Shown here in pieces: positions 52,798-64,000 of a DNA stretch of 64,000 bases. The stretch lies in assembly GCF_000002865.3 (NCBI RefSeq), contig NW_001865049.1:681669-745668 (forward strand), written 5' to 3'. Both the position numbers and the translations under genes were made by a program. The notes beneath the pieces are model-generated. The model saw nothing but the letters and a program-made list of their open reading frames with translations, made no database searches and was not told the DNA's origin. Positions within the stretch are counted from its first letter, which is position 1, and each line of letters starts with the position of its first letter. This DNA comes from Monosiga brevicollis MX1. Its lineage: Eukaryota > Opisthokonta > Choanoflagellata > Craspedida > Salpingoecidae.

Positions 52798-53119
52798 GAA
52801 GCTTCGTGCTTGGTGATTCATCCTTAGGTCTTGATACAAACGCCCCAAGCGCCGGCGCGATACCAAAGCCTCGTCTCTATCTTTTTTAGACATACCCGCC
52901 GGCTTCTACCCCCTCCGGCTCAGCCTCCTTTACAGTTGTAATGATACGCCGCGTTGGCAGGGCTGCAGAGCCAGCCCATCGTGTCAACGTGTGTCTCAAA
53001 CGAAAATCGATTCACAGGTCAATCAAAAATATCCGCTCCGCGCTGCGGGTCTTTCTAAAACCCCACACACACAGCTGGAATGCATGCCTAATCTGCTAAA
53101 CAAGACCACGAGCTTTGGA
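52798..53119. other. Convergent intergenic, no feature seen
   Basis: 322 bp between the stop codons of bS21m and the SLC52-like transporter. Nothing recognisable. Confidence 0.7.
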
Positions 53120-54535
53120 CTATGATGCAAAGATGGACGTGTGATTGACCAGCACATAGAACAGGAGGGCCCCCACGGCGGCACCGGCCTGCACCATCAC
53201 GCCAGCCCAGAACAAGAGGCGTGGGTAGGCTTGTGTGCACATTTGTTGGTACCACAACAGCTCAGACAGCAAGCTGGTCTGTATCCATTGTGACAGGAAG
53301 CAACTGGCAGCCACAGCCACATGCAACAAAGCCTCTGGGCCCGCTGCGGCTGTCGGCACCGCAATGGCCACAACATAAGCAGTCAGGGCAGCACTGACAG
53401 CCAAGGCTAGGCCGTGGAAGCGACGCGACACCATGCCATGCAGGCGTGGCACAAAGCTGGCGACCGGATTCAATGTTAGGAGCAGTGTCTGTGCCGTGTG
53501 ATAGCTGTTGCCGCCGTAGCGTCCAGCGGCATAGCTAAGCACCGCGGGCAAGGCTGCGTTCAAAAGAATGCTTGCGCCCACAAACAAGGACCACTCTGGC
53601 CAGTGCGCCATAAAAGTAGCCGGGCGCAACGCAGGTGTCTTGGCATCCAACAAAGGCTCGCGCTCCTCAATCATCAGATCTGCCTCGCTGTCTCCGTGCA
53701 CGAGCCGAGCGTTGGCGGCCTCAGGATGGTTGATAGCTTGCGGGGTTGGTGGGTGTTGGCGCCCCTTGAGCAAAAAGGACACGTAGCCAAGACCCAGCAT
53801 GGAGAGCACCATTTGCAGCGCCAGGCTTAGGAAGAAGTAAGGTGGTCCAAAATTGCGCTGGTCATGGCGGGGCATTTGGATCCAAGAGACCATGGAGGGC
53901 AGCAGCCCACTAAAGCCAGATCCCACGTAGAGGGCCTGCGTGACTCGCTGACCGGTTTGAGTCAGCACGCTGAGTGCACCAGCCTCATCACCTTCTGCGG
54001 CCTGACGGCCCACCGGCAACAACGCGAGGTGGGCGAGATACGGCGCAAAGGTGATGGTTGTTGAGCCATCACAGATAGAAGCGATGCAAGTCAGGGCGAG
54101 CAAGGTGATACTTTGAGGTTCATCGCCACCGACTCGAGTCGTGTGATCATAAAACCATATCAGGGCGGTGCAAGCCAGCGCGGCCACAAGCAGCGCGCAA
54201 CCAATGCAGGCACCGAGATGGCGGGCAGACTCTTGTAGCCACCCGAGATGCAGAGCCCCGGCGATGGAAAAGGCAAACAAGTTCCCGGCCTGCACGGCCA
54301 GCGTCAATCGCGAAGCCTATCAACGTGTTTACATCCGTAGAGCGTGCAGTGAGGAAACACGAGGGACGGCAGCCGATTAGCAAGCCGCAGACGCACCTAC
54401 CAAGGCCCAGCCCTCGGGCTGCGTGTCCACGAGCAGCGGCAGCTCAGCAAAGATGCCGCTCACGGCCACCCAAGCACCCAGCCCGATGCAAAACACTGCA
54501 CTCAACGGCAAACAGCTTCCAACAGCTGCCGCCAT
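53120..54535 (-). CDS. SLC52-type riboflavin transporter
   Basis: Exon 1 starts at ATG 54,535 (MAAAVGSCLPLSAVFCIGLG) and contains GAWVAVSGIFAELPLLVDTQ PEGW. The GxWxAVxGIWxELP...PEGW signature is diagnostic of animal riboflavin transporters RFVT1-3. Exon 2 (about 54,317-53,120) has many TM helices. The second signature region is TLLALTCIASICDGSTTITF APYL with GSGFSGLLPSMVSWIQ, corresponding to the SNVTFLPFL...GLSALLP region in SLC52A. A charged cytoplasmic loop (DSEADLMIEEREPLLDAKTP) splits the helices, as in the family. The C-terminus is GALLFYVLVNHTSIFAS. It probably imports vitamin B2 across the plasma membrane. A dileucine-like EREPLL could direct endosomal sorting. Confidence 0.85.
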
Positions 54536-55108
54536 GTTGTTCCGCGACTCCCGTCGATTGGCTCGGACTCATCCGCACTCGCTCCGACACAAGAAAAAAA
54601 ATCTTGATTTTTGGTTTTTTCTTGAAGTTTGCAATTTATTTTATTTTTTTTATTTTATTTTCATTTTTTGCAAGCAGATGAGAAGATTACTCAAGGATGC
54701 TGAAGGCTCGACCCGACGCGCTGACGTCTAGCATTTGAACAATCATCAGCACATGATCGGCGTGTACCAAATGCTGCATGTTCAATCGTTGTTCCCAAAT
54801 ACGCCAAGATAACCAACTCTCGGTAAATGCGAATTTGTGATCCGAATGAGTTTCCGTGAACTTCAAAGACTGGACTTGATATGGGAGTCGGAAATGTAAG
54901 TGCTTCGTATCTCAATCTCAATCTCGATTAGATTCTTCAGTCAGCCATCAGTCGTGGTGAAACGCGATACAGGCGTGACTGCTTCCTCGTGCTTTGACGA
55001 CTCTCTTCATTCGACGAGTAATAGACAGAGGTCCGACAAACTCTCTTTGAACTATGGACATTCTATGTCATCTGGCGACCTCGAATAGGAGATCGGGGCT
55101 TCTGTAGC
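54536..55108. other. Intergenic with AT-rich block
   Basis: Includes a T/A-rich stretch (54,586-54,670) just upstream of the transporter start. No gene is recognised. Confidence 0.6.
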
Positions 55109-55334
55109 TTAAGCTTGGTCGACGGTCCGTACGGTCTGGCACACATGCTCAAAAAGATCGTCTGTGAGCTCGACACCAAAAACCTTGGCCATGATCGTGG
55201 TCCAGCCTCGAAGAAAGCAGACAAAGCCATCTTCCACCTAAAGAAACCCCCGAGCAGTGTACAGTCAATAGACGGCGAGCATGACGGGAGAAGAAGAAGA
55301 AGAAGAAGAAGAAGAAGAAGAAGAAGAAGAAGAA

Positions 55335-55375
<41 letters not shown>

Positions 55376-56385
55376 AGAGGAAGAAGGGAGGAAGAGGTCA
55401 TCATCACCCAGTTGAGGCAAATCAGGTTCCATCCACCTCTAACTAAGAAAATAGACGAACAAGCAGCGCAAGACCGAACCTTGAGGGAGGCCACTTTGGC
55501 TTGGTCCAAAGCCTGGTGGTAGAAAGGACGAGCACCTCGATAGTTGAGCTCCCAAACGACGCATTGATCTATCGTTGCAAACATGAGGCAAGGTGTGAGG
55601 TGGAGGGCAATCCAAGGCACGACATCACGAGCTTCAACGCTGCCGGGGCAGCACCAGCGCCTCTTACCAGGCCATTGAAAATCACTCGCCGCCAGCGGCG
55701 AGCCTGGGCGATCCTTGCCCAAGCCCGTGGCATTGACAACAAAGGACCCCGGTCCGCCGGCTGTAATAAGCTCGCCGTTGCCTGGACTGCCGCCACGCAC
55801 GTCAACGACCGAGACCTGCTGACGCGCCTGGCAAACGCGGTGCGCCCAGGCCAAGCGCTGAGCATCCACGTCTGTCAAATCGATACGAACATTTGGAAAC
55901 AGCTCGCCCAAGACTTGCACGACAGACAAGCCGGCGCCCCCGGCACCCATGACAATGGCACGCGCGTTGGCATGTCGGGCAAAGTGGTCCGACTCGAGGA
56001 GGCTGCGCAAAATGTAGCGATTGATGTCAAAATCAGCCGCCCAGCCATGCAGCTGCCCCTTTTCGTCCTTGTAGATGCAGCTCACTTCTCCATACTCATG
56101 AGCCAGATCATCACAGGAAGCAAACATGTCAGCTCCAGCTTCGTAAGCCGCCAGCTTGTGTGTGGTGATGAGGGCGCCGCGCATAAGCGGTGTGTCCCGA
56201 AGTTGCTGCAAAATGGGTCGCAAAGCGGTGTGTGCTGTATCGGGAGGGAAATCAACGCCCCGCAGCTCCACGTTGATCAGTCCCATGGCCTGGCCAAACA
56301 CCGGAAAGAGTTCGCGGCTGCGGCTGGCGCCAGTGTTGACCCCGATGAAGAGCATCACATGCTTTGGGTCCTTTGGCGTCGTCAT
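55109..56385 (-). CDS. Shikimate/quinate dehydrogenase-like enzyme
   Basis: ATG 56,385 encodes MTTPKDPKHVMLFIGVNTGA then SRSRELFPVFGQAMG, in the place of the AroE S-x-S substrate site. LMRGALITTHKLAAYEAGAD holds the catalytic Lys equivalent. ASCDDLAHEYGEVSCIYKDE follows, and WAADFDINRYILRSLLE holds the catalytic Asp equivalent. NADP-fold motif AIVMGAGGAGLSVVQVLGEL and FVVNATGLGKDRPGSPL follow. Later exons are VWELNYRGARPFYHQALDQA and VEDGFVCFLRGWTTIMAKVF, ending TVRTVDQA (TAA at 55,109-55,111). The final intron contains an (AAG)n run, so the long poly-Leu frame through it is not protein. It is a stand-alone enzyme, not an AROM fusion; substrate could be shikimate, quinate or another polyol. 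Confidence 0.82.
55290..55390. repeat. (AAG)n trinucleotide repeat in an intron
   Basis: About 100 bp of AAG with a few AGG interruptions inside the last intron of the dehydrogenase gene. It is CTT on the gene's sense strand, so it lengthens a pyrimidine-rich intron. Confidence 0.93.
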
Positions 56386-56806
56386 CGTCAAGGTGCTGAA
56401 TGTCTCGTCTGTGACCTTGAGCCTCTTCTTTGCACGTCCTTCTCGTTCTCATCCGGCGCTCTCACCGCCAACAAGACAAATTCCCTCTCTTACACTGCGC
56501 CGCGCAGCTCTGTCACCACTGACTTATTCAAAAAGAAAATAAAAAATAAAATAAAAATTGATACCACTTCAAAAAAAAAAAAAAAAAAAAAAAAAAAACG
56601 TCAATTCACATCACGAGCATCGTCAAAGGTCAAACGAAATAGTAGACGGCACGCGTTGTCGTCAGAATACTTGAAACATGGATGGGCTTAGCTCTGCGGC
56701 GAATGGGGCAAGGGCAACCATGCGCTGGTCACATGGGGTCGCAAGGTACGGTCAAAACATCAAATACTTTCAACCCAGTCAGCATTGACCGGGTCGTCGA
56801 TTAAGC
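56386..56806. other. Intergenic with poly-A
   Basis: An A-run (56,571-56,598) with AAATAAA-like surroundings lies between the ARM-like gene's stop and the dehydrogenase start. No gene is seen. Confidence 0.65.
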
Positions 56807-59302
56807 CTACTGGCCGTTGGCTTGAGACTGGCGGGGAGTTGAATTGTCACCGTCTTGGTTTGATGCGGGCAGCACGGACGGTGGTGCTGGCCCTGCTTCT
56901 GCCTCGCGACTGCTCCAATATGCTGCCATGGAAGAGAGAGCACTCAGAGCTGACATTTGCATGTAACCGAAAAAGCTCGGCGCTAGGTTTGCGAGCGCAG
57001 ACCGACTCTGAGATTTCACATCAAAGTCAAGGTATTGTGAGTTGTCGTGCCTGTGCCAGCTGCCAAAACATGTTTTTGCTCTTGAGATTTCGTCGCACAC
57101 CTGAGCATAGAGGGTTGCATCGGAATGTGCGTTGAGCATCTGGTTCAACAAGGCCGGTACGCCAGCCTCGCGTAAGGTCGTCAGCTAGGGGGTCATGCAC
57201 GCGCGCAAGTGAGCACTGGCGCTGCGAGGCAGAGGCCATGAGCCATGAGTCACGAATACATGCGTATGGGCAGCACCGCTACCTGTTCAGTGCGGTCGAG
57301 ATCAGCCACAGGCCCGCTGACGGTCTTGACAATGGTCGCAAAGGCTTTGCAGCAGGCCACGCTGGACAGATGGGCCTTGGCTGCCGTGATCAGGACTGTC
57401 AAATTCTACGCATCCATACAAATAAACCAATAACGGATAAAACAGTGAAACCAAGGATGTTGGAAATGAGTTCCAGTACAGCTGCAGCTCGTTCGGCCTG
57501 TCGGAGCCTGAAAAGAAGCGAACCTTTTGCTCAAGAAGCGTTTGCACGCCACGATCCGTTTGTGTGAGGAACATGAAGCTTTCCAAGGCAAAAAGAACCG
57601 CCGCCTGGCGTTCCGCGGTTTCCGCCTTGGTTTTCTCCCCGCCGCTTGTGGGCGATCGCAAGCATGCCAAGAGCATCTATTCAAGTTATTGATAAGTCGT
57701 AGGCGAGGGTAACGCTCGTTCCAAAGGTCTTCGAAGCGGATAACAGCGGTGTCGGCTCACCTCGACAACGTTATAGTCCAGCAGAACACGCTGGTTGGCT
57801 TCATGGTCTGTCTCATACAGCGGCAGAACCAAGACGTGAGCATTGTGTGGAGGCAAGGCAACTGGGAGAATTGTCCCGTTCTCTTTTTCGGAGAGCCTGC
57901 GCCAGCATAGTTGGAGGGGAGTGACTCGAATCATGTATCATGGCCCCCCCCTTACCTTCGCACAGGTTGCAAATGAAGTTGCAGAAGGCACGCTCAACGT
58001 TCATTGCACGGGGCCGTCGGGCAGGGGCCTCTGTTCCCTTGGCCTTGGCGGTGCTGGAAGTGCTGGAGGTGCGCCGCTGGCGACCAATACTTTTAAAGTA
58101 GGCCTCCATCCGGGTATTGATGCTGTTAAAAACCCCTTTCTGAACCATGTACTCTTGTCCAAAATTGGAGCAGCTCATAGAGGCTAGCGCTCCCAAGCCA
58201 AGCGCCTAAGCAAGTAAATCATAAAAGCAAGGTGGTAAGGTTGGTAAGGTGTTGGATACATGACTTTCCAGACCCGTAGATCTGGGCCTGGCCACGCACC
58301 AGCATGTCATGGTTGTCGACACATGCTTCGTGGGCAAGCACAGTAGCCACGGTCTCTGCAGCCTCGGCCCTGAGCAGCGGCTCTTCGTTGGTCACGAGGG
58401 CAGAGAGGTTCCAGAGAGCAGACAACCCCAGCTCCTATGCTCTCGAGTTGAGCAGCACACGCATGATTGGAAAAGCGACACTCGTGGGTCAGGGTCCATC
58501 CCGTGCCCAGCCAGACAGAGCCAGCAGAGTTGGGAGTTGGTGCTACTGACCACGACTTCGGGAAACGAGATGCCACGCAGAATAGATCGCCCTATGGCTT
58601 GGACGGTGCCCGACTCGATGAGGCGCCCATGCTCTGCCACCTCGGCGGTGGCCACAATTGTCAGAAAGGCCATGACCTCCTGCAAACACCATACCATGGA
58701 CCATGAGCGCTGGGCAGCAGCGCAGTGCTCACAAGGCAGACCGGTGTTCATCTGATGCTGAATGACTACCTCAAGCGTTACTTCACAGTCGGCAGCGCCG
58801 TTGATGTAGGCTGCAAACTGCAAGGCATATTCCAAAGGTGGGACGCCCTTCAAAAGTTGCAGGTGGGTTGACATGAGGATCAGGCGACATTAGTGCCCGG
58901 CACGGATCAGAAAGTAGGCATTGCAGTGAGGCAAAGAGACACGCAGGCGAATTGACTAAAGACTGACATCTTCTGCTGATGCTTGCGCCTTGAGATCAGT
59001 CGCAGAGGCATGCCGGCTATGAACACCAAACAGCTGCGGATGAAGGAGCCGTCGGATGCCGGGCGGATTCTGTGGGGCGATCGCCAGGGATGGGTCTCAC
59101 CTGCGCCGGGGTTTGTTGGCCGATGGCGAGCGCTCAACCATGGGAACATCTTCCTCCTGCAGTTCAATGACGCCATCAGTGATCATCAGCTTTCCATACA
59201 CCACGAATAATGCAGTGGCGCTACCAAGCCAGCAGGGTGGGCACGCACCGTCAACGCATCGTGTTCCAAAGTGGCAGCTGGTCGCGGTGTGAATTCAGGC
59301 AT
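56807..59302 (-). CDS. ARM/HEAT-like helical repeat protein, unnamed
   Basis: Exon 1 is 59,249-59,302 (MPEFTPRPAATLEHDALT, donor GTGCGT). LMITDGVIELQEEDVPMVER lies near 59.15 kb. The body is leucine/alanine-rich paired helices spread over many exons: LQLLKGVPPLEYALQFAAYI, MAFLTIVATAEVAEHGRLIE, LSALWNLSALVTNEEPLLRA and MGALASMSCSNFGQEYMVQK. AERQAAVLFALESFMFLTQT and LLNQMLNAHSDATLYAQVCD follow. It ends with a Ser/Pro/Gln tail (stop at 56,807). LWNLSALV..EE..R..A.E is typical of armadillo repeats. A linker (RQRRTSSTSSTAKAKGTEAP) near 58.05 kb is disordered. I do not recognise the family. A regulatory scaffold role is a guess. Confidence 0.6.
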
Positions 59303-59816
<514 letters not shown>

Positions 59817-62642
59817 ATGGCAGCGCGGCAGGAGGAGAGTCCGGCACAGTGGCGAGAGCCGATGCCCGACTTTGCCTTGGCCGATGCTCTGCAGTTGGAC
59901 CAAAAAAAGGAGTTGTTTGGCGTCAAGATTTGCCCGTGCGTTGTGCTTCTTTGTATTTGGGCTTCCATCTGGCCCGGCAGTCCTGGCTCTTTCACGTGGG
60001 CAACCCAGCTCATTACAGCTTTGTGCGTGTGTGTTTCAGGCATGCATGCTTTGGCACACCAGCGCGATATTATGCCGCTGCTGTCGGCAGCAATCAAGTA
60101 CGAGCTTTTCCCCGGCGAGATTGTTCGGCTTTCTGGAACTCACTCGACCACAGCTCTCACAACCCGCAACCGACGTTTTGCGTGCTTGCATGTTGCGGCG
60201 GCTAGGTCACCTTGTGCGAATATTCGGCACCTGAAGATCGGCCAGGGCAACTTCAACTGCTTCAGGTCTACGTTGATCGTGATGTGAGTACCGGCTTGGC
60301 TGAGTACCGGCTTGGCTGATCGGACCGGTCGATCTCGTCCTCATCGACACTTGCCCCCCTACCATTTGCGTGCGTCCATGCTGGGAAAACTGCAGCGATC
60401 AGAGATTTTCTACACTTGTGAATGGACCATCCGACACAGCACCACCAGCTCGCATCTCCTGCTGGCAGCCGCCGGTGCCAATGCCATCATTCGAGTCTTC
60501 GAGTGAGGACGCCGACCTGGGTCATGCTGGTTTTGCATCCATTGTCGCACTGCTCACATGCATTCCGTGCACCCATTGTCGCACCGCTCACATGCTTTCT
60601 GTGCACCCGCAAATTGCTTATCCTGTCACTGCCCGTCAGTGCCAACACATTTGACAACGTCGCGGTTCGTGCACTCTGCTCCAATCTCTGCCGGCACGAG
60701 TTGTCAAATCATTCGTTTCTCCAATGGCCTCCTTATTTCGCTCGCGCTTTCTTCGCACTCGTCTCACGGCGCACGCACGCACAGAGCCTCAAGGGGCACG
60801 GGCACGCCATAAACGAGCTTAAAATTCACCCCACCGAACCCCATTTACTGTTCTCAGCAAGCAAAGGTCGATCTCAGTGGGCAATCGTCTCGCCGGACGC
60901 AAGCCATGCATCAACGCTCACCGGCCCCGCGCGCGTGTATAGATCATACAGCCCGTCTGTGGAACCTCAACACACATGTTTGTGTGTGCGTGTTTGGGGG
61001 TGAAAAAGGCCATCGCGACGAAGTTCTCTCCTTGGTACGGCAACCATGTGGCCAATCCAGCTAGTGCAACGGCCTGTGCTCATGTCCCCGGTTGTACTGG
61101 ACTCACTCTGGCGCGCGCTTTGAGCAGGACATTCATTGTACCGGTCGCCTTCTGGTCACTGGAGGCATGGACCAAGCAGTAAAAGTTTGGAAGTTGGGGG
61201 ATGCGATTGATCAGGTGAGCTTCTTGGAACCGTGCTTGCGCATACCATGAACCATGACCTTGAGCATTTTGCTGCAGCGTCATTGCGCCTTTGCAACATG
61301 CGTGCGGCCGCTGACCCAGACTTTGTGCCAATGGTTTTGTTAGAAACTCCGCGAATCGGATGTCTACAACGTCGAAACGGCCAGCCACGCGTACGTCCCA
61401 CGATTGAATGTTCTCTTGCTATGCCGGCCTGTGCACCCCGCTGCAACTTTTGCAAAAGCTGGTGTGCCCCAACTGACGAAAGCCATGGCCGGTCACGTGC
61501 CTTGCTCGCACCGCTTGGCAGATTTCAACCAAGCTCACAAGACTTTCCCACCTTCTCGTCCCGTGGTGCACACCGCAATTACATTGATTGTGTGCGATGG
61601 CATGGTGACTTGATTCTTTCCAAGGTCGGTGCGGGGAGCTCATAGCCTTGTCCCACTCGCATTTGATGTGTGAGGCACGCAGTTGCAGAACAGCAGAGTC
61701 AAGTCAGCCAACTCGAGCTTCATCGCACTTTCTTGATTCGTTTCCTGCTTCCTTGCTCTCGTGTCATTGACAATGCAGTCGACAGAGGACCGAATCCTGT
61801 GCTGGCTGCGGGAGGGAGCCATACGCTTGGACCTAGATGATGTCCGTGGGCTGCTCCAGCATGACACGCCTGCCCGCGAGAGCTAACGAGGGGGTTCTGC
61901 CAACGTTGAGTCTCACTGCCAACGTTTTTGGGTCTTTTTCAGAAACGCCGCGCCCTGGAAGGCGACCCTATGACAGTGCTGCAGAGGTACGAACAGTTTG
62001 TAGGCAACCGTCAAACCAATCTTGTCTGCAGTCGGATACTCACCTGGGCCCTCTTTAGGCTGGATGTGCCACGATGCAATGTGTGGTATATTCGCTTTGC
62101 CTATGCGGCACAAGTACCGTTTGTGGGAATTGGAAACACGAGTATGTTTTCCATCAACATCATGCCGTTGCACCATCACACGGGCTCGTTTTACTCGTCA
62201 ATCTCTGACTCTCTGGGGTGCCTTTCGTCGTTCCTCTTGATGACGGCTTGATTAGCGGGTGAAATTTTCCTTTACAATTTAAACGACACGGAGCGAAGCT
62301 CGCCTAGGTATGTGTGGTCTTGGTCACGATGGATTCTTGGATGTCGGTTGTCGTTCATGTTCTTAGGGTACAAATGCCACCTTGTTCGGTGCCTGCCTTT
62401 TCATTTTTTGTAGGGCTACGCTTCGATGTCGTGATTCCAAGCATCCCATCCGCCAAATTGACATTGCCAGCGATGGCAGGTGGGTTGTTGCGAAGCATAC
62501 TGACTTTTGCTCCACGCCGCAAGGCAACCTGCGAGGCTGTCAGCTCATTGGCCGCATGTCCGGTAGAATACTGATGGCTGTGAACGATGTCGGTCAAGTC
62601 TACTGTTGGGACACGGCCAAGTCTAGAAAAAGCCGCTCATGA
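59817..62642 (+). CDS. EED: Polycomb PRC2 subunit EED/ESC, WD40 protein
   Basis: ATG 59,817 ([20 protein letters not shown]), then [11 protein letters not shown], matching the LFGVQF strand of [15 protein letters not shown] is blade 1. [20 protein letters not shown] and [15 protein letters not shown] (about 60.39-60.5 kb) match the FYTCAW and AGxxGIIRI blade. [20 protein letters not shown] and the [12 protein letters not shown] exon with [14 protein letters not shown] follow. [56 protein letters not shown] and a last exon [18 protein letters not shown] to [11 protein letters not shown] complete the propeller. The order and spacing equal metazoan EED. Residues at the aromatic-cage positions (F of LFGV, Y of FYTC, WY of VWYIRF) are all kept, so H3K27me3 reading is likely. 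A few exon joins in the middle are uncertain. Confidence 0.9.
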
Positions 62643-63367
<725 letters not shown>

Positions 63368-64000
63368 ATGTCCTGGACTGGGATTGCCTTGCTCGTGGCT
63401 CTTGCGTCCACGGGCGGGTATGGCCAACACGCGTGTGCAAGTCAGCACTTCCCCGGGATTCCGGACGTTTTCTGTGCGACCTCGCCCTGCAGGGTGGAGT
63501 GCCCGTACCCTTATCCTCCGGGCCAAAACTACACGGCCTTGGCCACCTGCACGAATGGTTCATGGGTTCTGAATCAGGCCTGTGATGTGTGCAGGCTCTG
63601 CTCTAGTTTTTGCCAAGGCGACTTTCCAATATATACGTATGCGCACGAGGCTGCCACCTTTAGTGCCTGTTCGCTCCCAATGCTGGAGTATCCCTTGCCG
63701 GCCCTGCCCAGCATATTTCGAAACATGAAATTTCAAGGCGCTGGCACATTCACACTCCGCAACGGCATCTTACGTCATCTTGAGAACATCAGCTCCGTCT
63801 GGCTCGAGGGGTTAGGACCAAGCGTGGCAGCCCGGCTCTCTCTGACGGTCGAAACCCATGCCTTGCCCGTCTCGACCGAGTTTGTTCGATTTGAGTTTGT
63901 GGAGATGGATCATCCTCCCTATTTCGAGAGCCCTCACCTGATTGACATCAGTGTTGAGCGAAGCTTTTTTCCCAGTGTACTCAATCTTACCCTCATCACA
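63368..64000 (+). CDS. Secreted or type-I membrane Cys-rich protein, N-terminal part (runs off window)
   Basis: The frame from ATG 63,368 is open to the edge (211 codons, no intron). MSWTGIALLVALASTGGYG is a signal peptide. A Cys-rich module of about 75 residues follows (CASQHFPGIPDVFCATSPC, CRVECPYPYPPGQNYTALAT, ACDVCRLCSSFCQG). After it comes a beta-rich region with NxS/T sites and repeats reminiscent of a beta-helix or receptor L-domain (FRNMKFQGAGTFTLRNGILR, LENISSVWLEGLG). The later part (LIDISVERSFFPSVLNLTLI) continues this style. It could be the ectodomain of a choanoflagellate receptor kinase or adhesion protein, but the TM and cytoplasmic parts are outside the window. No family is recognised. 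Confidence 0.7.
   Translation, partial: MSWTGIALLVALASTGGYGQHACASQHFPGIPDVFCATSPCRVECPYPYPPGQNYTALATCTNGSWVLNQACDVCRLCSSFCQGDFPIYTYAHEAATFSACSLPMLEYPLPALPSIFRNMKFQGAGTFTLRNGILRHLENISSVWLEGLGPSVAARLSLTVETHALPVSTEFVRFEFVEMDHPPYFESPHLIDISVERSFFPSVLNLTLIT

Noticed and set aside
55109-56385. 442-codon single frame including poly-Leu
   Set aside because: The poly-Leu part is an intronic (AAG)n tract; the real C-terminus is in later exons in a different frame (VEDGFVCFLRGWTTIM...).

Overview
The window looks like nuclear DNA of an intron-dense, compact, microsatellite-rich unicellular relative of animals. A choanoflagellate is the best fit and Monosiga brevicollis is plausible; this is inferred from gene content and style, not from a database match. 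Supporting signs are short introns (about 60-250 bp) with GT/AG ends, animal-type SH2, F-BAR/SH3, LIM/SAM, CHMP6 and EED proteins, and large membrane proteins. An actin-fragmin-type kinase of amoeboid character is also present. There are no bacterial-style operons.

Layout. 1-2.4 kb: start of a methionyl-tRNA formyltransferase (-) and a complete LRRC57 (+). 2.4-11.4 kb: a secreted PI-PLC-like phosphodiesterase and a GH116 glucosylceramidase-like enzyme, both (-). 11.5-15 kb: two 193-bp direct repeats bracket two divergent genes. One encodes a secreted coiled-coil protein (-). The other encodes a single-pass membrane protein (+) whose cytoplasmic tail has 30-residue tyrosine repeats. 15.6-21.5 kb: an actin-fragmin-kinase-like gene (+), a tandem-SH2 protein (-) and a second, degenerate SH2 protein with a Pro-rich tail (-). 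23-25 kb: a signal-peptide/TM/ankyrin protein with Notch-like ankyrin repeats (-). 25-29.7 kb: poorly resolved, with a C2HC zinc-finger gene (+) at its end. 30.2-31.7 kb: F-box/ankyrin protein (-). 32.5-39.3 kb: UGGT, the ER folding sensor (-), apparently with one exon missing. 39.6-40.8 kb: membrane-anchored methyltransferase-like protein (+). 42.9-44.3 kb: LIM-LIM-SAM adaptor (+). 44.9-48.1 kb: arylsulfatase (-). 48.5-52.8 kb: F-BAR/SH3 protein, ESCRT-III CHMP6 and mitochondrial ribosomal protein bS21m, all (+). 53.1-59.3 kb: SLC52-type riboflavin transporter, shikimate-dehydrogenase-like enzyme and an ARM/HEAT-like protein, all (-). 59.8-62.6 kb: Polycomb protein EED (+). 63.4 kb to the edge: N-terminus of a secreted or membrane Cys-rich protein (+).

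Themes. Long GA/CT, GT/CA and GACA microsatellites sit mostly in 5' intergenic spaces, often between divergent genes. The 13.3-21.5 kb stretch places a repeat-bearing tyrosine-rich receptor-like protein, a kinase of unusual family and two SH2 proteins next to each other, which may be a phosphotyrosine signalling neighbourhood. Exon joins given below were read by eye from splice dinucleotides and reading frame, so internal boundaries of the larger genes are approximate.
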